Positions 47,441-59,052 of a DNA stretch of 64,000 bases are shown in pieces. Source of the DNA: Cystobasidiopsis lactophilus (Eukaryota > Basidiomycota > Agaricostilbomycetes > Agaricostilbales > Chionosphaeraceae); the NCBI GenBank assembly GCA_001599975.1, contig BCIO01000001.1:1364001-1428000 (forward strand), in the 5' to 3' direction. Each line of letters opens with the position of its first letter. The first letter of the stretch is position 1. The notes under the pieces were generated by a model, which was not told the origin of the DNA, did not search any database, and was given only the letters and a program-made list of their open reading frames with translations. A program made the translations under genes and the position numbers.

Positions 47441-49234
47441 ATGCACACGAGAGTCAGTGAAGAGGGCAACAAGGCGGGCGGCGCCCTCAGCCCAGCGGCA
47501 CGCCAATCGGCCTCAGGCGTCGTCGAAGAGAGGGAGGCTGCGCCCGTTCTTCCTCTCGAGGTGCTGGAAGAGATCCTGGCACACTGCGAGCCCTCTTATG
47601 ACCTACTGAATGGCTTCATGTGCCGCCAACTGCTGCCAACCATTCGCCAGAGGCTGTATCGAACGATCATCCTGAAAGACGCCACGAAAGTGCCGGGTCG
47701 GTCCATTCAGCTTGCCTCCACACTTGACGCGCCCTATCCCTGGTGCCCTAGCGACCTCGTTAGACACCTCACGATCTCCACACCGTCAGTGTTCAGTGGC
47801 CAACTGGTTTCCCGATGTCGCCTGCTGGAAAGCCTCACGCTGATACCAAGCGACGGCTTTGGCCTCAGTGACTTCAGAGAAGTAAGACAAGCGCTCGTTC
47901 TATTGCAGGCCAAAGTCTCACTTTTGAAGCAGGCCATACCTGTCAAGAGGCTTGCGCACTTAGCGATTCTCGGCGTGGAGCACTCGGTGTTCACACAGCG
48001 CATATACCCTCTCTTGGCACGCAGCCTCAACGTGAAGAGCGTTGTACTGCGCAAAGCTTGCTTTAACCGGTCCATCCCGGCCGATCATCTCCCCTGCGCT
48101 TCGATCGAAGCACTTCGGCTCTACCGTCTGACCCGCGCCATCAACTTCACACCCTATCGTTTGGACGCTTCGCCATTCTTCACCGCCAAACTGGCCTCGC
48201 TGGACATGGTGGGGCCTCCGTGGGAAGACTGCGCAGCCATTTTGGCGTCGGTTGGACCCACGCTCCAGCGCTTCAAGCTTGACGTGGACTTTGAGCCCAT
48301 CTCCTTTGTTCCCAATCTCTCCGGGTGCCTCAATCTCAAAGAGCTACACCTTCACTGCTTGAAGCGGAGCGAAGCTGGAGTCGACGAAGACATCTTTCTC
48401 GATTCTCTCCCGCCCTCAATCCAAAAGCTGCTGGTGGAAATGGTCAACTTGGAGCAGAACCCTTTTGGGGTTTGGAGCTCTTTTGCATTCAGGCTTGACG
48501 GGGGCGCGCTACCTGATCTTCAAGAGCTGAGCGTCAAGCGGTGGGAGCGTGAGCCTGGGACGGTCACGATTTCGACAACTCGCCCCAATCTGTGCTTTAC
48601 CGCCAGCTCTTTCTTGGACTTGTCGCGCCTCACAAACGAAAGAGACGTGACTCCAGGCCTCGCCGACCCAGCTGCACCTCCCGACGAGTCTCCCGTGCCG
48701 CTAAGCTTTGGACCAGACCAACCGGCAATGCTGCCCTACCCTCGTCCGACTGTCCCGCTTCCAGACCGCCGCAATCACCAGGCTCGACGGTCTTCTGCCC
48801 GCGCGCGACCTGGCCCCGTCCAGGCCTCACAGCGCCCTGGGATGGCTCAACTCAGAGCAGTGCGCATGGCTTTGCGAGGAGAAGGGCCTCGTGTCATTGC
48901 CCCTCTTCCTAGCCGTGCCGCGCATGCACAGCACCCGACTTCGTCTGTGCCAACTGCCCGTACGGCGACATTTGCTGTGCCAGCAACAACTCCTGCCGGA
49001 CAGCAAGTCTTGCCACTCTCGATGCCCTACATGTCTGGTCCGTCTTCGGCACCTTCAAGTCGGCCATCATTACTGCGGCGTCTCTTCCGGCGCCGGGCTC
49101 AAAGCGGCACTTTGGATATCGCGTCTTCGCCGGCGAATGCCCGTGACGCGCATCAAGATCTTTACGAGGAAAGGCGAGCCTACAGGTGGATTCCACATGT
49201 CTTCACCACTTCACTATCCAATCTACTGACTTAG
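47441..49234 (+). CDS. F-box-like / leucine-rich-repeat protein, paralogue 1
   Basis: Likely substrate receptor of an SCF-type ligase by domain style; target unknown. Single open frame from the ATG at 47441 (MHTRVSEEGNKAGG), 597 residues, no intron required. An F-box-like start lies near residue 30 (VLPLEVLEEILAHCEP, then LLPTIRQRLYRTIIL). LRR-like region: LVRHLTISTPSVFSG, AKLASLDMVGPPWEDCAAIL, RFKLDVDFEPISF, LKELHLHCLKRSE. From about residue 400 the paralogue ends, while this frame continues 190 residues as Pro/Arg/Ser-rich low complexity. In 48700-49150 other frames are also long and open, so where the protein truly ends is uncertain. Followed by a tandem paralogue. Confidence 0.75.
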   Translation: MHTRVSEEGNKAGGALSPAARQSASGVVEEREAAPVLPLEVLEEILAHCEPSYDLLNGFMCRQLLPTIRQRLYRTIILKDATKVPGRSIQLASTLDAPYPWCPSDLVRHLTISTPSVFSGQLVSRCRLLESLTLIPSDGFGLSDFREVRQALVLLQAKVSLLKQAIPVKRLAHLAILGVEHSVFTQRIYPLLARSLNVKSVVLRKACFNRSIPADHLPCASIEALRLYRLTRAINFTPYRLDASPFFTAKLASLDMVGPPWEDCAAILASVGPTLQRFKLDVDFEPISFVPNLSGCLNLKELHLHCLKRSEAGVDEDIFLDSLPPSIQKLLVEMVNLEQNPFGVWSSFAFRLDGGALPDLQELSVKRWEREPGTVTISTTRPNLCFTASSFLDLSRLTNERDVTPGLADPAAPPDESPVPLSFGPDQPAMLPYPRPTVPLPDRRNHQARRSSARARPGPVQASQRPGMAQLRAVRMALRGEGPRVIAPLPSRAAHAQHPTSSVPTARTATFAVPATTPAGQQVLPLSMPYMSGPSSAPSSRPSLLRRLFRRRAQSGTLDIASSPANARDAHQDLYEERRAYRWIPHVFTTSLSNLLT

Positions 49235-49479
49235 AATGAAAAGGCTGCGCAGATGGCTCCGGATGGGTTGTTTCTAGTCAACGTTGGGAAGTGGGCCGCC
49301 GATTGACTTGCAATGCATCAGCGTCTCGCATAGTGTGACTGTCCATGGGCGACGTTTGTGATTAGTTGCTGGTGACCACGTCTTTCTCAGACGGTGGCAA
49401 CCTCATTTCGCCCGGTTCGCTCACTTGGAGGGTCTTCCTTATCCCAGCACCTGCCCTTTGGAAAGCCATTTCAAGAGTA

Positions 49480-50650
49480 ATGGCACCTAAGCAGTTTCCT
49501 GTGGAATGCTTTGAGCTCATCTTTGAGCTTGTCGAAGATCCGGCAGATCTCCTGGCATTTTGCGTTTCGTCGGCTTTGCTGCCAGCTGTCCGCTCGAGGC
49601 TCTACCGCACCATTCGACTCACCGCAAAGAACGCGCCAAAGCTCTGGAATACGATCAAGGAGGCGCAGAGGGGCTCGGACGCCAAAGCATGGGAGCCAGC
49701 CGCCCTGATCCGGGCGCTCGAATTTGGACTCGCTGGCACAGGCTCCGACGCCACGTTGTCGTTGTTCTGCAACGTTGCCGCTCGTGCTCTGAATCTGGAG
49801 ACATTGATTCTTAAGGGGGACGCCAGCGTGCTGAAGGATTTGAGCCAGGTGAGAATCCTTCTCCTCCTTATGCTGCAGTGCTGCCTATCCTGACCAAATA
49901 GCACGCCGCTTTCAGAGAGCACCGGTTGCCAATTTGAAGCACCTCGAAATACTTGGAGGCTTGCAGCAACTCCCTTGCAGCACCATTTATCCTCTGTTGG
50001 CTCGTTTAAAGCACCTGGAATCGCTCGTCTTGCGACAGGCTTACTTCGACGACTTCTCGCGCACCCAAACTCTTCGATCTTCTATCTCCTCACTAAGATT
50101 GTTCCGCTTGCATGCTGCTTACGATTCGCCTTCTGTGTACTCGTTGGGCAAAACCCTCATCTTCACACCCACGTTGCAGCGTCTTGACATGGTCGGACCT
50201 CCATGGGAAGACTGTTCGGCCATTCTTGACTCTGTTGGAGAGCAATTGGAATACCTCAAGCTGGATGTGGACTTCGATTCCATCACCAATCTACCACACC
50301 CTTCGGGGTTCTTGGAGCTTCGCCACTTGCACTTACAATGCCTCAAATGGAGTGACGACGGGGACGAAGAGGAGTCTTTTCTGGACGCCCTGCCTCACAG
50401 TGTGGAGGTGCTCGAGTTGGAAATCGTCAATGCAGGAGAGAAACAAGAGCTGATTTGGACCTCGTTTGTCGGCAAGCTCAAGACGTACCAGTTCCTACCG
50501 GCTTTGCAAGAGTTGTCACTTCTTTGCTGGCGCAAAGACGAATGCAAGACCCTGACGACGCCAAAGCGGCCTGGCTTGCAATTCGTCTGCAGCACTTCGC
50601 TGGCGCCTTCGCAACCAGCAAATCGCAAGGCAAAATCCAGCAAACGTTGA
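49480..50650 (+). CDS. F-box-like / leucine-rich-repeat protein, paralogue 2
   Basis: Two exons, 49480-49848 and 49916-50650, joined in phase after a tttcag acceptor, giving 367 residues. Start MAPKQFPVECFELIFELVED is the F-box-like helix, followed by LLPAVRSRLYRTIRL, the same spacing as in paralogue 1. LRR-like part: NLKHLEILGGLQQLPCSTIY, LESLVLRQAYFDD, LQRLDMVGPPWEDCSAILDS, EYLKLDVDFDSITNLPHPSG, LRHLHLQCLKWSDDGDEEES. The LDMVGPPWEDC block is nearly identical in the two proteins while their N-terminal halves differ strongly, so the duplication is old or the block is under constraint. Ends KAKSSKR. Same strand as paralogue 1, 245 bp after it. Confidence 0.82.
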
Positions 50651-50927
50651 GAACACACATCGAAATGTTATCAATCGGAGCGGACTGGATCTCGAGCGCT
50701 TTCGCTGCTGCGCGTGGCGCGAGTAGTTGCCACCAATGCTGGCTGCCTTCAGACCGCTGAATTCATTTCGGCTCAAGTTTGCTTTTAGGACAATGTCTTC
50801 CTGCTCACGTGGAGTAGTTAGCCAAGTACTGTGTTGTACATAGAGTCCCTCGGGGCAAAGCCGCGTGCCGCGCCCGCTGTCGCCTGTGGGCTACAAATTG
50901 GTTGCTGTAAACCGACGAAGGTCTTAT

Positions 50928-53453
50928 ATGGCCCTCGCTTTCTTTGCTAAACGATCCAAATTCCCTGTGTCCAGCTTGCAACGCAGAATGGCCTCCACTG
51001 CGCCGCCTGACTACCTCAAAGTGAGCCGTCCATTGAGCATGACGAATTTTCGGGTGGATGCTGATCTCGATGGGGTTGAAGCTCAAAGATCCCTCTCTTT
51101 GGAAGACGTCTGGTCAGTAAGGCCAGACTAAGCCGACGGGCGATGCTGAAAGGCCGTCTGCCTTGCAGGGTTCATCAACGGACAATGGGTTTCCTCCGAA
51201 ACGACTTTTGACGTGGAGGGTGAGAAACCCCCCTCGACTCTGCGTCGCACTCTGGCTGAATCGTTTCAAAAGACCCTGGCAATGGCCAGATCTGCGCGAA
51301 AGTGGCAGAACTTGGCGTGAAGGAGACCAAGGAAGCCATCGCGCATGCGCAAAAAGCCTTCGAATCCTGGAACAAGACCAATGCAAAGACCCGAGCAGAC
51401 CTCCTCACCAAGCTGTTCCAGCTCTGTACCGAGAATGCCGAGGACCTGGCCAAACTTATCACTCTGGAAAACGGCAAGGCGCTTGTTGATGCCAAAGGCG
51501 AAATTACATACGGGACCAGCTTTTTCGAATGGTGGGCTTCTTGGCATCCTTGAGTCCGTTAGAGTAGCAGTTATTGACCTCGTGAATCAAGGTTCGCGGG
51601 CGAGGCCGTGCGAAACTACGGCCAAGTTGTGAGGCGGCTGGCGTGCCCTCCCCCGCGACATCAGGCTGAAGCTCTGCCAGGTTCCTGCCTCTGCCGACGG
51701 CATGCGTAACATTGTCATCAAGCAAGGCGTCGGTGAGCTCCCGCCCGAGCTTTGCAGACGTGTGGCTCACCAGTTGATTGTCAGGTGTCTGTGGCTTGGT
51801 AAGCCTTCAACCCAATCATGGAACCTCGCATGCCGCACCACTGACCCTTCACATTCTCGTCAGATTACACCTTGGAAGTAAGCTTGATTGATCGACGCCA
51901 ATTGAATGCTCTCATTTGTTTTCAAAAGTTTCCCCAACGCAATGATCACTAGGAAGCTGGGTGCAGCTCTTGCTGCTGGAGCCACTGTGGTTGTGAGTTG
52001 CGCTTATTGTGATCTTTTCAGCCCAACGTAACTCTCGGAGCAGCTGAAAGCGGCCCATGAAACTCCGCTGAGTGCTCTGGCCCTGGCCGAGTTGGTCAAG
52101 CGAGCGGGCTTTCCCGATGGTGTCTTCAATGTCATCACTTCCAAGAAGGAGCTGGTTGAGGTTGGCAAGGAGCTATGCGAAAACCCGACTGTCCGCAAGA
52201 TCTCGTTCGTCAATCCCTCCTATCGGCCCAATTCGGGGCCTGAATCCTGCCACCAATAGCTTTACAGGGTCGACGAGGGTGGGCAAGTTGCTCATGGCAC
52301 AGGCTGCATCGACGGTTAAGGTGCGTTTAAGAATGCCTATCACGATGCGCCGGCCTCAGGGCGAGGCGCTTTAGAAATGTTCGTTCGAACTGGGTGGCAA
52401 CGCACCTTTGTGAGCTTTCTGATAGCTTTTACAATCCGACTCAAACACTTACATTCCTGACAGTATTGGTCTGCTCGCGCCTTCTGCTATCTATTGGACG
52501 CGTATTGACGATCACTTCTGCGGCAGTTTTCGATGATGCCGACGTGGATGCTGCCGTCACTGGCGCCATCGCGTCCAAATTCCGCGGCAGCGGCCAGACC
52601 TGCGTGTGCGCTAACCGCATTTTGGTGCACAAGGACATCTACTCTGAGTTCGCGGCCAAGCTCGCCGAGGCCGTGAACAAGTTCAAAGTCGGCTATGGCT
52701 TCGATGTGCGCTAATTTGTTTTATGTCCTGTCGACCTCTCAAAGTCTAAACTCTGGCTGTTCAGGAGGGTGTCACCCACGGCCCTCTCATTCATGCAGCA
52801 GCCGTGGACAAGGTCGAGTCGCACGTTAAGGATGCCACTTCCAAGGGCGCTTCGGTCGTCATCGGTGGCAAGCGCATCAAGGTCGGTCTACACTTGATTT
52901 CAGCACTCAGGATTGGCTCATCCCGGTGCACCAGGGCAACTTCTTCCAACCTACCGTTTTGAGCGAGGTTACTCGTGATGCCTTGGTCAGCGACGAAGAG
53001 ACCTTCGGGCCAGTATGTGCTTTGACTGTGCTCAAAGGAGAATTCAACTCATGGAAGACCGTGTTTAGGTTGCTGCCCTGTATAAGTTCAGCACAGAAGA
53101 AGAGGCGATCGCTTTGGCCAACGACACTGACGTTGGCCTGGCTGGCTACTTCTTTGCTCGAGACATCGGCCGCATCTGGAGGGTTGCTGAAGCTCTTGAA
53201 GTGGGCATGGTCGGCGCCAATGTACGTTATTCATGCGATTCGCGTTGGCGCGCTAACGCACAAAACGAACAGACCGGCCTCATCAGCCAAGCTCAAATAC
53301 CTTTTGGCGGCGCAAAACGTGAGCAATTCATTTTCAAGTTATCAGAACAGTCTGATCGCAGTTGCAGAGAGCGGTTTCGGTCGAGAGGGCTCGTCTTTCG
53401 GCATCGGCGAATACCAAACCATCAAGCTCATCGCCATGGGCGGCCTCGCTTAG
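50928..53453 (+). CDS. UGA2: succinate-semialdehyde dehydrogenase
   Basis: Oxidises succinate semialdehyde to succinate with NAD(P), last step of the GABA shunt. About a dozen exons. ATG at 50928 gives [20 protein letters not shown], a basic, amphipathic presequence-like start; a second in-frame ATG at 50988 ([11 protein letters not shown]) fits a cytosolic form. Order: [54 protein letters not shown] (cofactor), [29 protein letters not shown] (catalytic Glu), [14 protein letters not shown] (catalytic Cys near 52610), [23 protein letters not shown] ending at 53453. The LITPWNFP and GQTCVCANR forms are typical of SSADH (GabD) rather than other aldehyde dehydrogenases. Confidence 0.93.
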
Positions 53454-53520
53454 TTCCAATAATGTGCTTTTTGTCGTAATGTCTCCTGGAACATGGTACA
53501 TGCAATTCCCGATCCTATCA

Positions 53521-54389
53521 TCAGCCCAGTTTCAACCAGCTCTCAACCGCCTTTTCCAATTGCTCCACCGCTGCCACCCAAAAGTGATCGGCTCCCTCGA
53601 TGCTAATGCTCCCTATAGTAGAGACTTCAGATCCAATGAACAACGAAGTAGGGCAATGGGAAGAGCGCCTACGAAAGCTCGCTCCCTTTGAAGCGAGAGT
53701 GTTCGCCCAAGCTTCGTATTTCCCTGAGCCAGTGAACTCGTCGCGCGTTCCTTGCACAGCCAGCACCTCTCCTCCATCTTCCACCACAGTCTCCAAGCCA
53801 GCCGTAAAAGCCGACGAGCGAAAGGCCGTCAGTGCCCATAAGACGGAGAGCGGGAAGCCGACCAGAACCCTTCGCACCCGCACGGCCGGACCCAAGTGTG
53901 ACGGTGATTTGGCCAAGCACACTGGAAGGGATCCGGCTGAGTAGCCGAGGAAGAGAAGCTCGGTGATGCCTGCCGCAGCGGAGCAATAATTGTCGATGGC
54001 AGCTTGGAAGTCCTCGGACTCTCTGCAGAAGCTCATGAGCTTTGAATAAAGAGAGGAAACGAGCCAAACTTGCGGAACGCAAGAAAATGAGCACGACCCT
54101 TGGCTCTTGCCTACCCCTCGAGCACTGACAACGGAGAACTCCTCAGCAACGCACTGGCACAACGCAGAAATCCGCCGCACTTGACTTGAATGCAATCGAA
54201 CCCATAGTCTACGACCAATTGAGTCAATGTCCCCACGACGTGGTCGTTGAAGCTGCCACCGAGCCGACCGAGAGGGTGGCCAATGAAGGCCAGCTTGGTC
54301 GAAGGCGCAGCTCCAGCGACGAACAAGCGAGTCTGCAACTGGACGCCCCCGCTGCCTTCGATCATGATCTCTTGAGGCCTTGAAGCCAT
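53521..54389 (-). CDS. alpha/beta hydrolase
   Basis: Serine hydrolase of unknown substrate. ATG at 54389 (MASRPQEIMIEGSGGVQLQT), three exons. The first ends in GFDCIQV and splices to NARGVGKSQ, the NxRGxGxS turn common in this family. A second intron leads to the core with LLFLGYSAGSL (nucleophile Ser in GYSAG). The oxyanion strand reads LAFIGHPLGRLGGS, and the C-terminus carries ADHFWVAAVEQLEKAVESWL with the catalytic His and an acid in QGTRDEFTG. The order resembles COG2945-like small hydrolases. About 225 residues. Convergent with SSADH, 67 bp apart. Confidence 0.83.
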
Positions 54390-54875
54390 CCCTTCAGCAC
54401 GCGAGGCTGATCCCCTGAGCTGAGCCTGAGTGGCGATTTGGCTGGCTGGAGGAGCGAGTTGTCGCGCGGCAGAGGACAGAGGGTCTGATTCAAGATCAAC
54501 GTGCACTTCGTCCTCTCAGGTAGGACAGGCAGGCTCGAGAACGACGACAATCAGAATCCGTCCTCCACTGCAAGGACACCAGTCAATGTCGAAGCAGGCC
54601 TTGTCGGCAGGGCAACGGTCGCCCCTGGGCTCTGTCTGGGTTCCACTACAGGCTCGAAATCCAGTCAAGACGAAGACCAACGCTGGGCCGACCACGGCAA
54701 AGAGGCGAGAATGCGTCTTGCGCTCGAACAACGTCGTGACCCTTGGCCGCTGGTTCGCCACTGGTCTCCTCCGATGCTGCCTTAGATCTGTTCTGTCACA
54801 AGCGACAAGCAAGCGAAGGAGGATGGGTCGCAGCTCCCAAGAACGGGTGGATAAGTTGCTATTGGCGAAGCTCAA
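54390..54875. other. divergent intergenic region hydrolase / 54876 gene
   Basis: 486 bp. Overlapping open frames on both strands (up to 180 codons on the minus strand) lack family signal. Two plus-strand ATGs at about 54592 and 54823 offer alternative first exons of the downstream gene but do not join it in phase as well as 54876. Confidence 0.4.
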
Positions 54876-56773
54876 ATGGTCGCTGTTCGCTTTCTTTTGG
54901 CTCTTGTTGCCCTCTTGGACGCGCGGCTGAGACTGCTGGGTACGGACAGAGCTGGAGCGCTGGCTGAGTTTGCAGACAAGGACTGGGGACCGCAACCAAT
55001 AACCGTGGGCGTCTCTGCCGCTTGTTGACAGGATGGACAGGGGAAGCTGACACGCCACCCGGCCTGCAGCTCGAGGCGTTCGTGGACGAGCTGGACGTCG
55101 ATTCGAAGTCTTCCAAGCGCCTGTTCGAGGCGCTCATCCGCGAGACCCTCGCCAAGCGCAAGGGGCCCAGCTCCAGCTCTAGTTCCAACCCCAAGCCCGG
55201 CGAGACTGGTTCGCCCAGCTGGCCCTCGCTGCCCTCCGTCCCAGCTGCAGCTGCCGCCAGTACCAGCAGCGCCAGGCCTCGAGCGCTGGCCTCGGCAAGC
55301 GAGGCCGCCGCCTCGTCAGCGACGCCTCAAGGCGGGCCATTCTGGCAGTGGACGAGCGCTGTTCGCCCGCCTTCGACCTCCTCATCACGGGCCACGCTGG
55401 CGACCCGAATCCCCCCAGTGCCAGGCCTCGAATCGCCACCGCCTCCTCCGCGAGACATCCAGCAACTTGCCCTCCGACGCTTGCTCCGACGACCCTCGCC
55501 GGACGTCCCTCTCTACGAGTCGACTTGGTCGCCGCTCTCCCCTCCTTTGCCACCCCCGCCAGCACCCGCTAACGACGCCCGCTCCATCTTGGACCAACTC
55601 ACCCAAGAAGTCAACGCCCAACTTGGCCACCCTCCTTCGGTCTATCGCCACTTCGTGCCCTCTCCGCCTCATTCCCCTTTATCCGACTCTAATGGTTCGG
55701 ATCACCATGCCTGCGACTCGGACGACGAGCTTCGGGCTACTTTGACTCGCGCCGAGACGCAGCGCATCGCAGCCGAGCGGCCGGAATTGGTCGAAAGCCT
55801 GCAAGAGCACGAGATCTGGCGGGAGGCTAGGGACGTGGTGTCCAGGCGGGAGATTTTGACCTATGGCACTACTTCGGCCGCCACCACCCGCCACCGCCGC
55901 GAGGCCCGCCAGTCGGCTAGACGGCAAGGAGGCTCCCAGGCCACCTCCATCAATCCGGCCGTCATCTCTCCGCCACAGAACACTGCGCCTTCGCCCTCGG
56001 GCTCTCGCCCCTCGGAGCGATCGCCATCCACCCTGCAGCGCTCCAACTCGATCCGAAGGTCAGGCGTGCGCCTTTCGCGCTGGCTCGCTCGAGATCCCAT
56101 CGTCCGCTCTGCTTCCACCGCCTCCTTCGAGCCACCTCCGGACGTCTCCGCCTTTCTTGAAGCTCCCAATGTGCGACTCGAAGAGCTGGAGCAGCCACAA
56201 GGCCCCTTCAGCTCCGACTTTGCAGCTTTCTCCCAGCGCCGGCGGATACGGGCAAGAGAGGACCGGGAGACGGCGGACGCGCCCTCCAGCGTTGGCGCAA
56301 CGGAAGGAGGTCCCACCACCACCACCTTTTCTGAAGAGGACTCCAGAGAGGCGAACAGGCGGTTCGCAGCGTTCGCCAGCAGCTTCGCCCCGCCTGAGCC
56401 GGCGATTTCGGAAGCCGATCTGCGCACGCTAGAGGAGCTGTCTGCCCGCCAGCGCCGCGTGGCCTCGGAGGCCCTTTCTTACTTTAGAAGCTCTGGCGGC
56501 CCACAGGACGCCACCGAGCAGCTCCGCTCCACGCTCGATCAGTCGGTGGCCCTGCAGCAGGCGATCGACCGCTTTCGCTCCTCCGCCGCTTCTGGCAGCG
56601 GCGCCAGCAACGCTGGCGCGCCTGTTTCCCTCGAGTTCTCTTCTGGGCTCCAGACACTGCGGGCTTCCATCGAGCGGGCGGAGCGATTGCTGAACATCGG
56701 CAGCCAGGACGAGGACTCGCTTTCGGGCCACGACTTGCTCACCGCGCAACAGTTCTTAGCTTCTACCTTGTAA
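54876..56773 (+). CDS. unrecognised disordered protein
   Basis: No family recognised. The main exon, open from 54968 and used from 55032 to the stop at 56773, encodes over 570 residues with no methionine at all, so the start must lie upstream. The best model is exon 1 54876-54939 (MVAVRFLLALVALLDARLRL) joined across a 92-nt intron (gtacgg...gttgacag) in exact phase to GWTGEADTPPGLQLEAF. Content is Ser/Pro/Ala-rich with short ordered helices: FVDELDVDSKSSKRLFEALI, RSILDQLTQEVNAQLG, TQRIAAERPELVESLQEHEI, SGLQTLRASIERAERLLNIG. No signal or transmembrane segment is firmly indicated; the exon-1 hydrophobic run is too short on its own. Divergent from the hydrolase gene. Confidence 0.65.
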
Positions 56774-56983
56774 AATGTGTTCTTGCAGTGTACTATACAG
56801 GCTCGCTTGCGAAATTTGACCTTCGCCACTTCAGCCCCGGCAAAACTTGAACTCGAGCAGTCGAGCTTGCCCAGCAGCAGCGATCTCGCTTCCAGTGTTC
56901 TTGCTTCGAGCACCCTTGGCTATACTCTGTCCATACCTTTGGAAGGTCCTACCTAGACGACACCCTCTCCAGGAGCGCGCAAC

Positions 56984-58911
56984 ATGAGCGACGCTGAGGA
57001 GGAAGAGCCAACTCGCCGGCCAACGCCTCCGCGCCGAGCCCTGTCCTTCCCAAAATTCACAGAGTTCTCGATGGTGCACATCCAGCCCCTTTCGACAGAT
57101 GGGACGCGCCGTAAGCCAGAGCACTTTCTACGTCACGTTCTCGAGGGCTCAAATTCGTTTGGGGCATCGGCAGCTCCTTCGCCTGACTACGACAAAACGC
57201 CCAGCCTGTACGAAACCTTTGGGCCAGGGATGAGGAAGACGCTCAGTTTCAAGAACTTGATGGAGCTGGACGCGGTTCAGCTTAGGAATCGATTGTGGAA
57301 AGAGCCCAAAGCGTCTGGCAAGCGACCCAAAGACCTTGATCAGCTTATTGCCTGGGCAGTAAGTACTGCTTTGCGCAACCCTTCGATTGTATCTAAAGAC
57401 CATAGCAGATCCGCGGTGGCACCCGGGCTTTCTTACTGGCGTACTCCGGGCGAGCGGCGTTCAACGTCCTCCTCCTGCTGGCCGCCGCCTTGAAGAAGCG
57501 CCGCATTTCGCGCATCGTCATCTTGCACGCGCTGTTTGGCGAGACCTGTGTCCGCTTTGGGCTGCTCCTCGGCTTGTTCGCCGGCCTCTACCGCTCCGTC
57601 TTCCACGCTCTCCGCTTGTACAACCCAGGGCCCAGAGGCATAGGAAAGGAAGAGAGATGGCATGCTCCTCTGGCTGGAGCCGTTGCATCGCTGGCTCTAT
57701 TGGCGGAACGCAAGGAGGCTCGGTTGGCGATCGCCCAGCAAATCTTCGTCCGCAGCTTACAGGGCCTGTACCACCGCTTCAGCCGACGTGGCTTGCACAT
57801 TCCACATGGCGACATCCTACTCTTCGGTCTGGCCTCGGGCCAAATCATGTGGGCCACTTCCCTTCTGCGTCGGAGCAAGCGGTTGACACTATGCTAGGTT
57901 TTCATGGCTCATGCTCCCGGATGCTCTCGCCAAATCTTATCGAGTGTGGATCACGGACGCATCCAACATGCCCCGAGCTCTGGCCCACGTCCAAAGGGCA
58001 CGCGCCTTCCGAGAGGCATTGCCAATCGCTTCTGCGGAAAACATTCTCGACACTTGGCGGAAGGTCACCCCTGCCAACCAAACCTTGATGGCATCTGCGA
58101 TCGAGGCAGCAAAGCAAGGGGATGACGGCCCACCTTTCGCCTTGTGTGCATTCAACCACCCAAATACGGACCTCTGCACGGCCCACATCCTCAAGCTCTG
58201 GCCGATGGTGTTCCGGTGGTGCTTGCCGCTGTATGCCGGCTTGCATTTTGTCCCGCCTTTGATTTTGCGTCGCAAAGCTTTCATGAAACAGTACGTGCAT
58301 GTCGCCACGGCACAGCTTTCATTCGCTCACGTGGAGTGGCGCAGCCCGATGAAATGGCTGGAGCGCTCGCTGTCAGGCACTTTGCGATCCTCTGCCTTCT
58401 TGGCGTCCTTTGTGGGCATTTACCAAGCCTGCGTCTGCTTTCAACGCTTCGCGTTCTACCTGCTGGCGGCGCGAGGCCACTCGAAAGTGGCGAATCTGCT
58501 GACCCATCGCTACTGGGCTTGGCTCTTCGGTTTCAACACGTGTGCAGCCTTGTTTTGGGAACAGAAGGGGCGACGAGAAGAGCTGGCCCTTTACGTCCTA
58601 CCCAAAGCGCTCGAGTCCGGGTTCATCACTCTTCGGCTGCGCAAGCTCGTTCCCCAACGGATTCCTGGCGGCGAGCTGTGGTTAAACGCAGTCGGTGTTG
58701 CCCTGTTGATGGACATCTGGCAGCGCGAAAGAGAGGTTAGCCTAATTCCATTTCACGCTCTCCGTTGCAGCCCGGCTTATCCAAATCTTGCAAATGGCAA
58801 GGCTCTGTCGCGCATTGTCTCTTTGGTGCTGTGGCAATCAGTGGGCAATTAGAGCCAGTAGAGATTCATTTCGTAGTGTCTGGAAGCATCTCGCAAGTCG
58901 CCGACGCTTGA
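56984..58911 (+). CDS. TMEM135-like integral membrane protein
   Basis: Related to vertebrate TMEM135, a peroxisome and mitochondrion-linked multi-pass protein. Exons: 56984-57360, about 57410-57848, 57898-58735 and a short last exon. The third junction is well supported: removing 57849-57897 (49 nt) gives GLASGQIMFSWLMLPDALAK and then SYRVWI, which matches the family pattern. Other landmarks: RGGTRAFLLAYSGRAAFNVL, FGETCVRFGLLLGLFAGLYR, AGAVASLALLAERKEARLAI, RGLHIPHGDILLFG, and NTDLCTAHILKLWPMVFRWC. About six hydrophobic segments. The C-terminus is unsure: without the small 35-nt intron at 58736-58770 the stop is at 58852, with it at 58911. N-terminal 100 residues are hydrophilic. Confidence 0.8.
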
Positions 58912-59052
58912 GGATCGCCCTCCCGATTTGTTCCTCGGTCTGCCAGACGAAGTCCGTGGCCAAGCCAGGTGACTCGAAGTTTTCTTCGACTTGGTCAGCC
59001 AACGACTTCGATTTGTGAAGCTACATACATTGCTTGAGATAAAGCACAGAGG

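Noticed and set aside
54516-55058. 180-codon minus-strand frame with a Cys-rich end
   Set aside because: No family, overlaps the proposed first exon of the plus-strand gene, and no splice connection to the nearby hydrolase.
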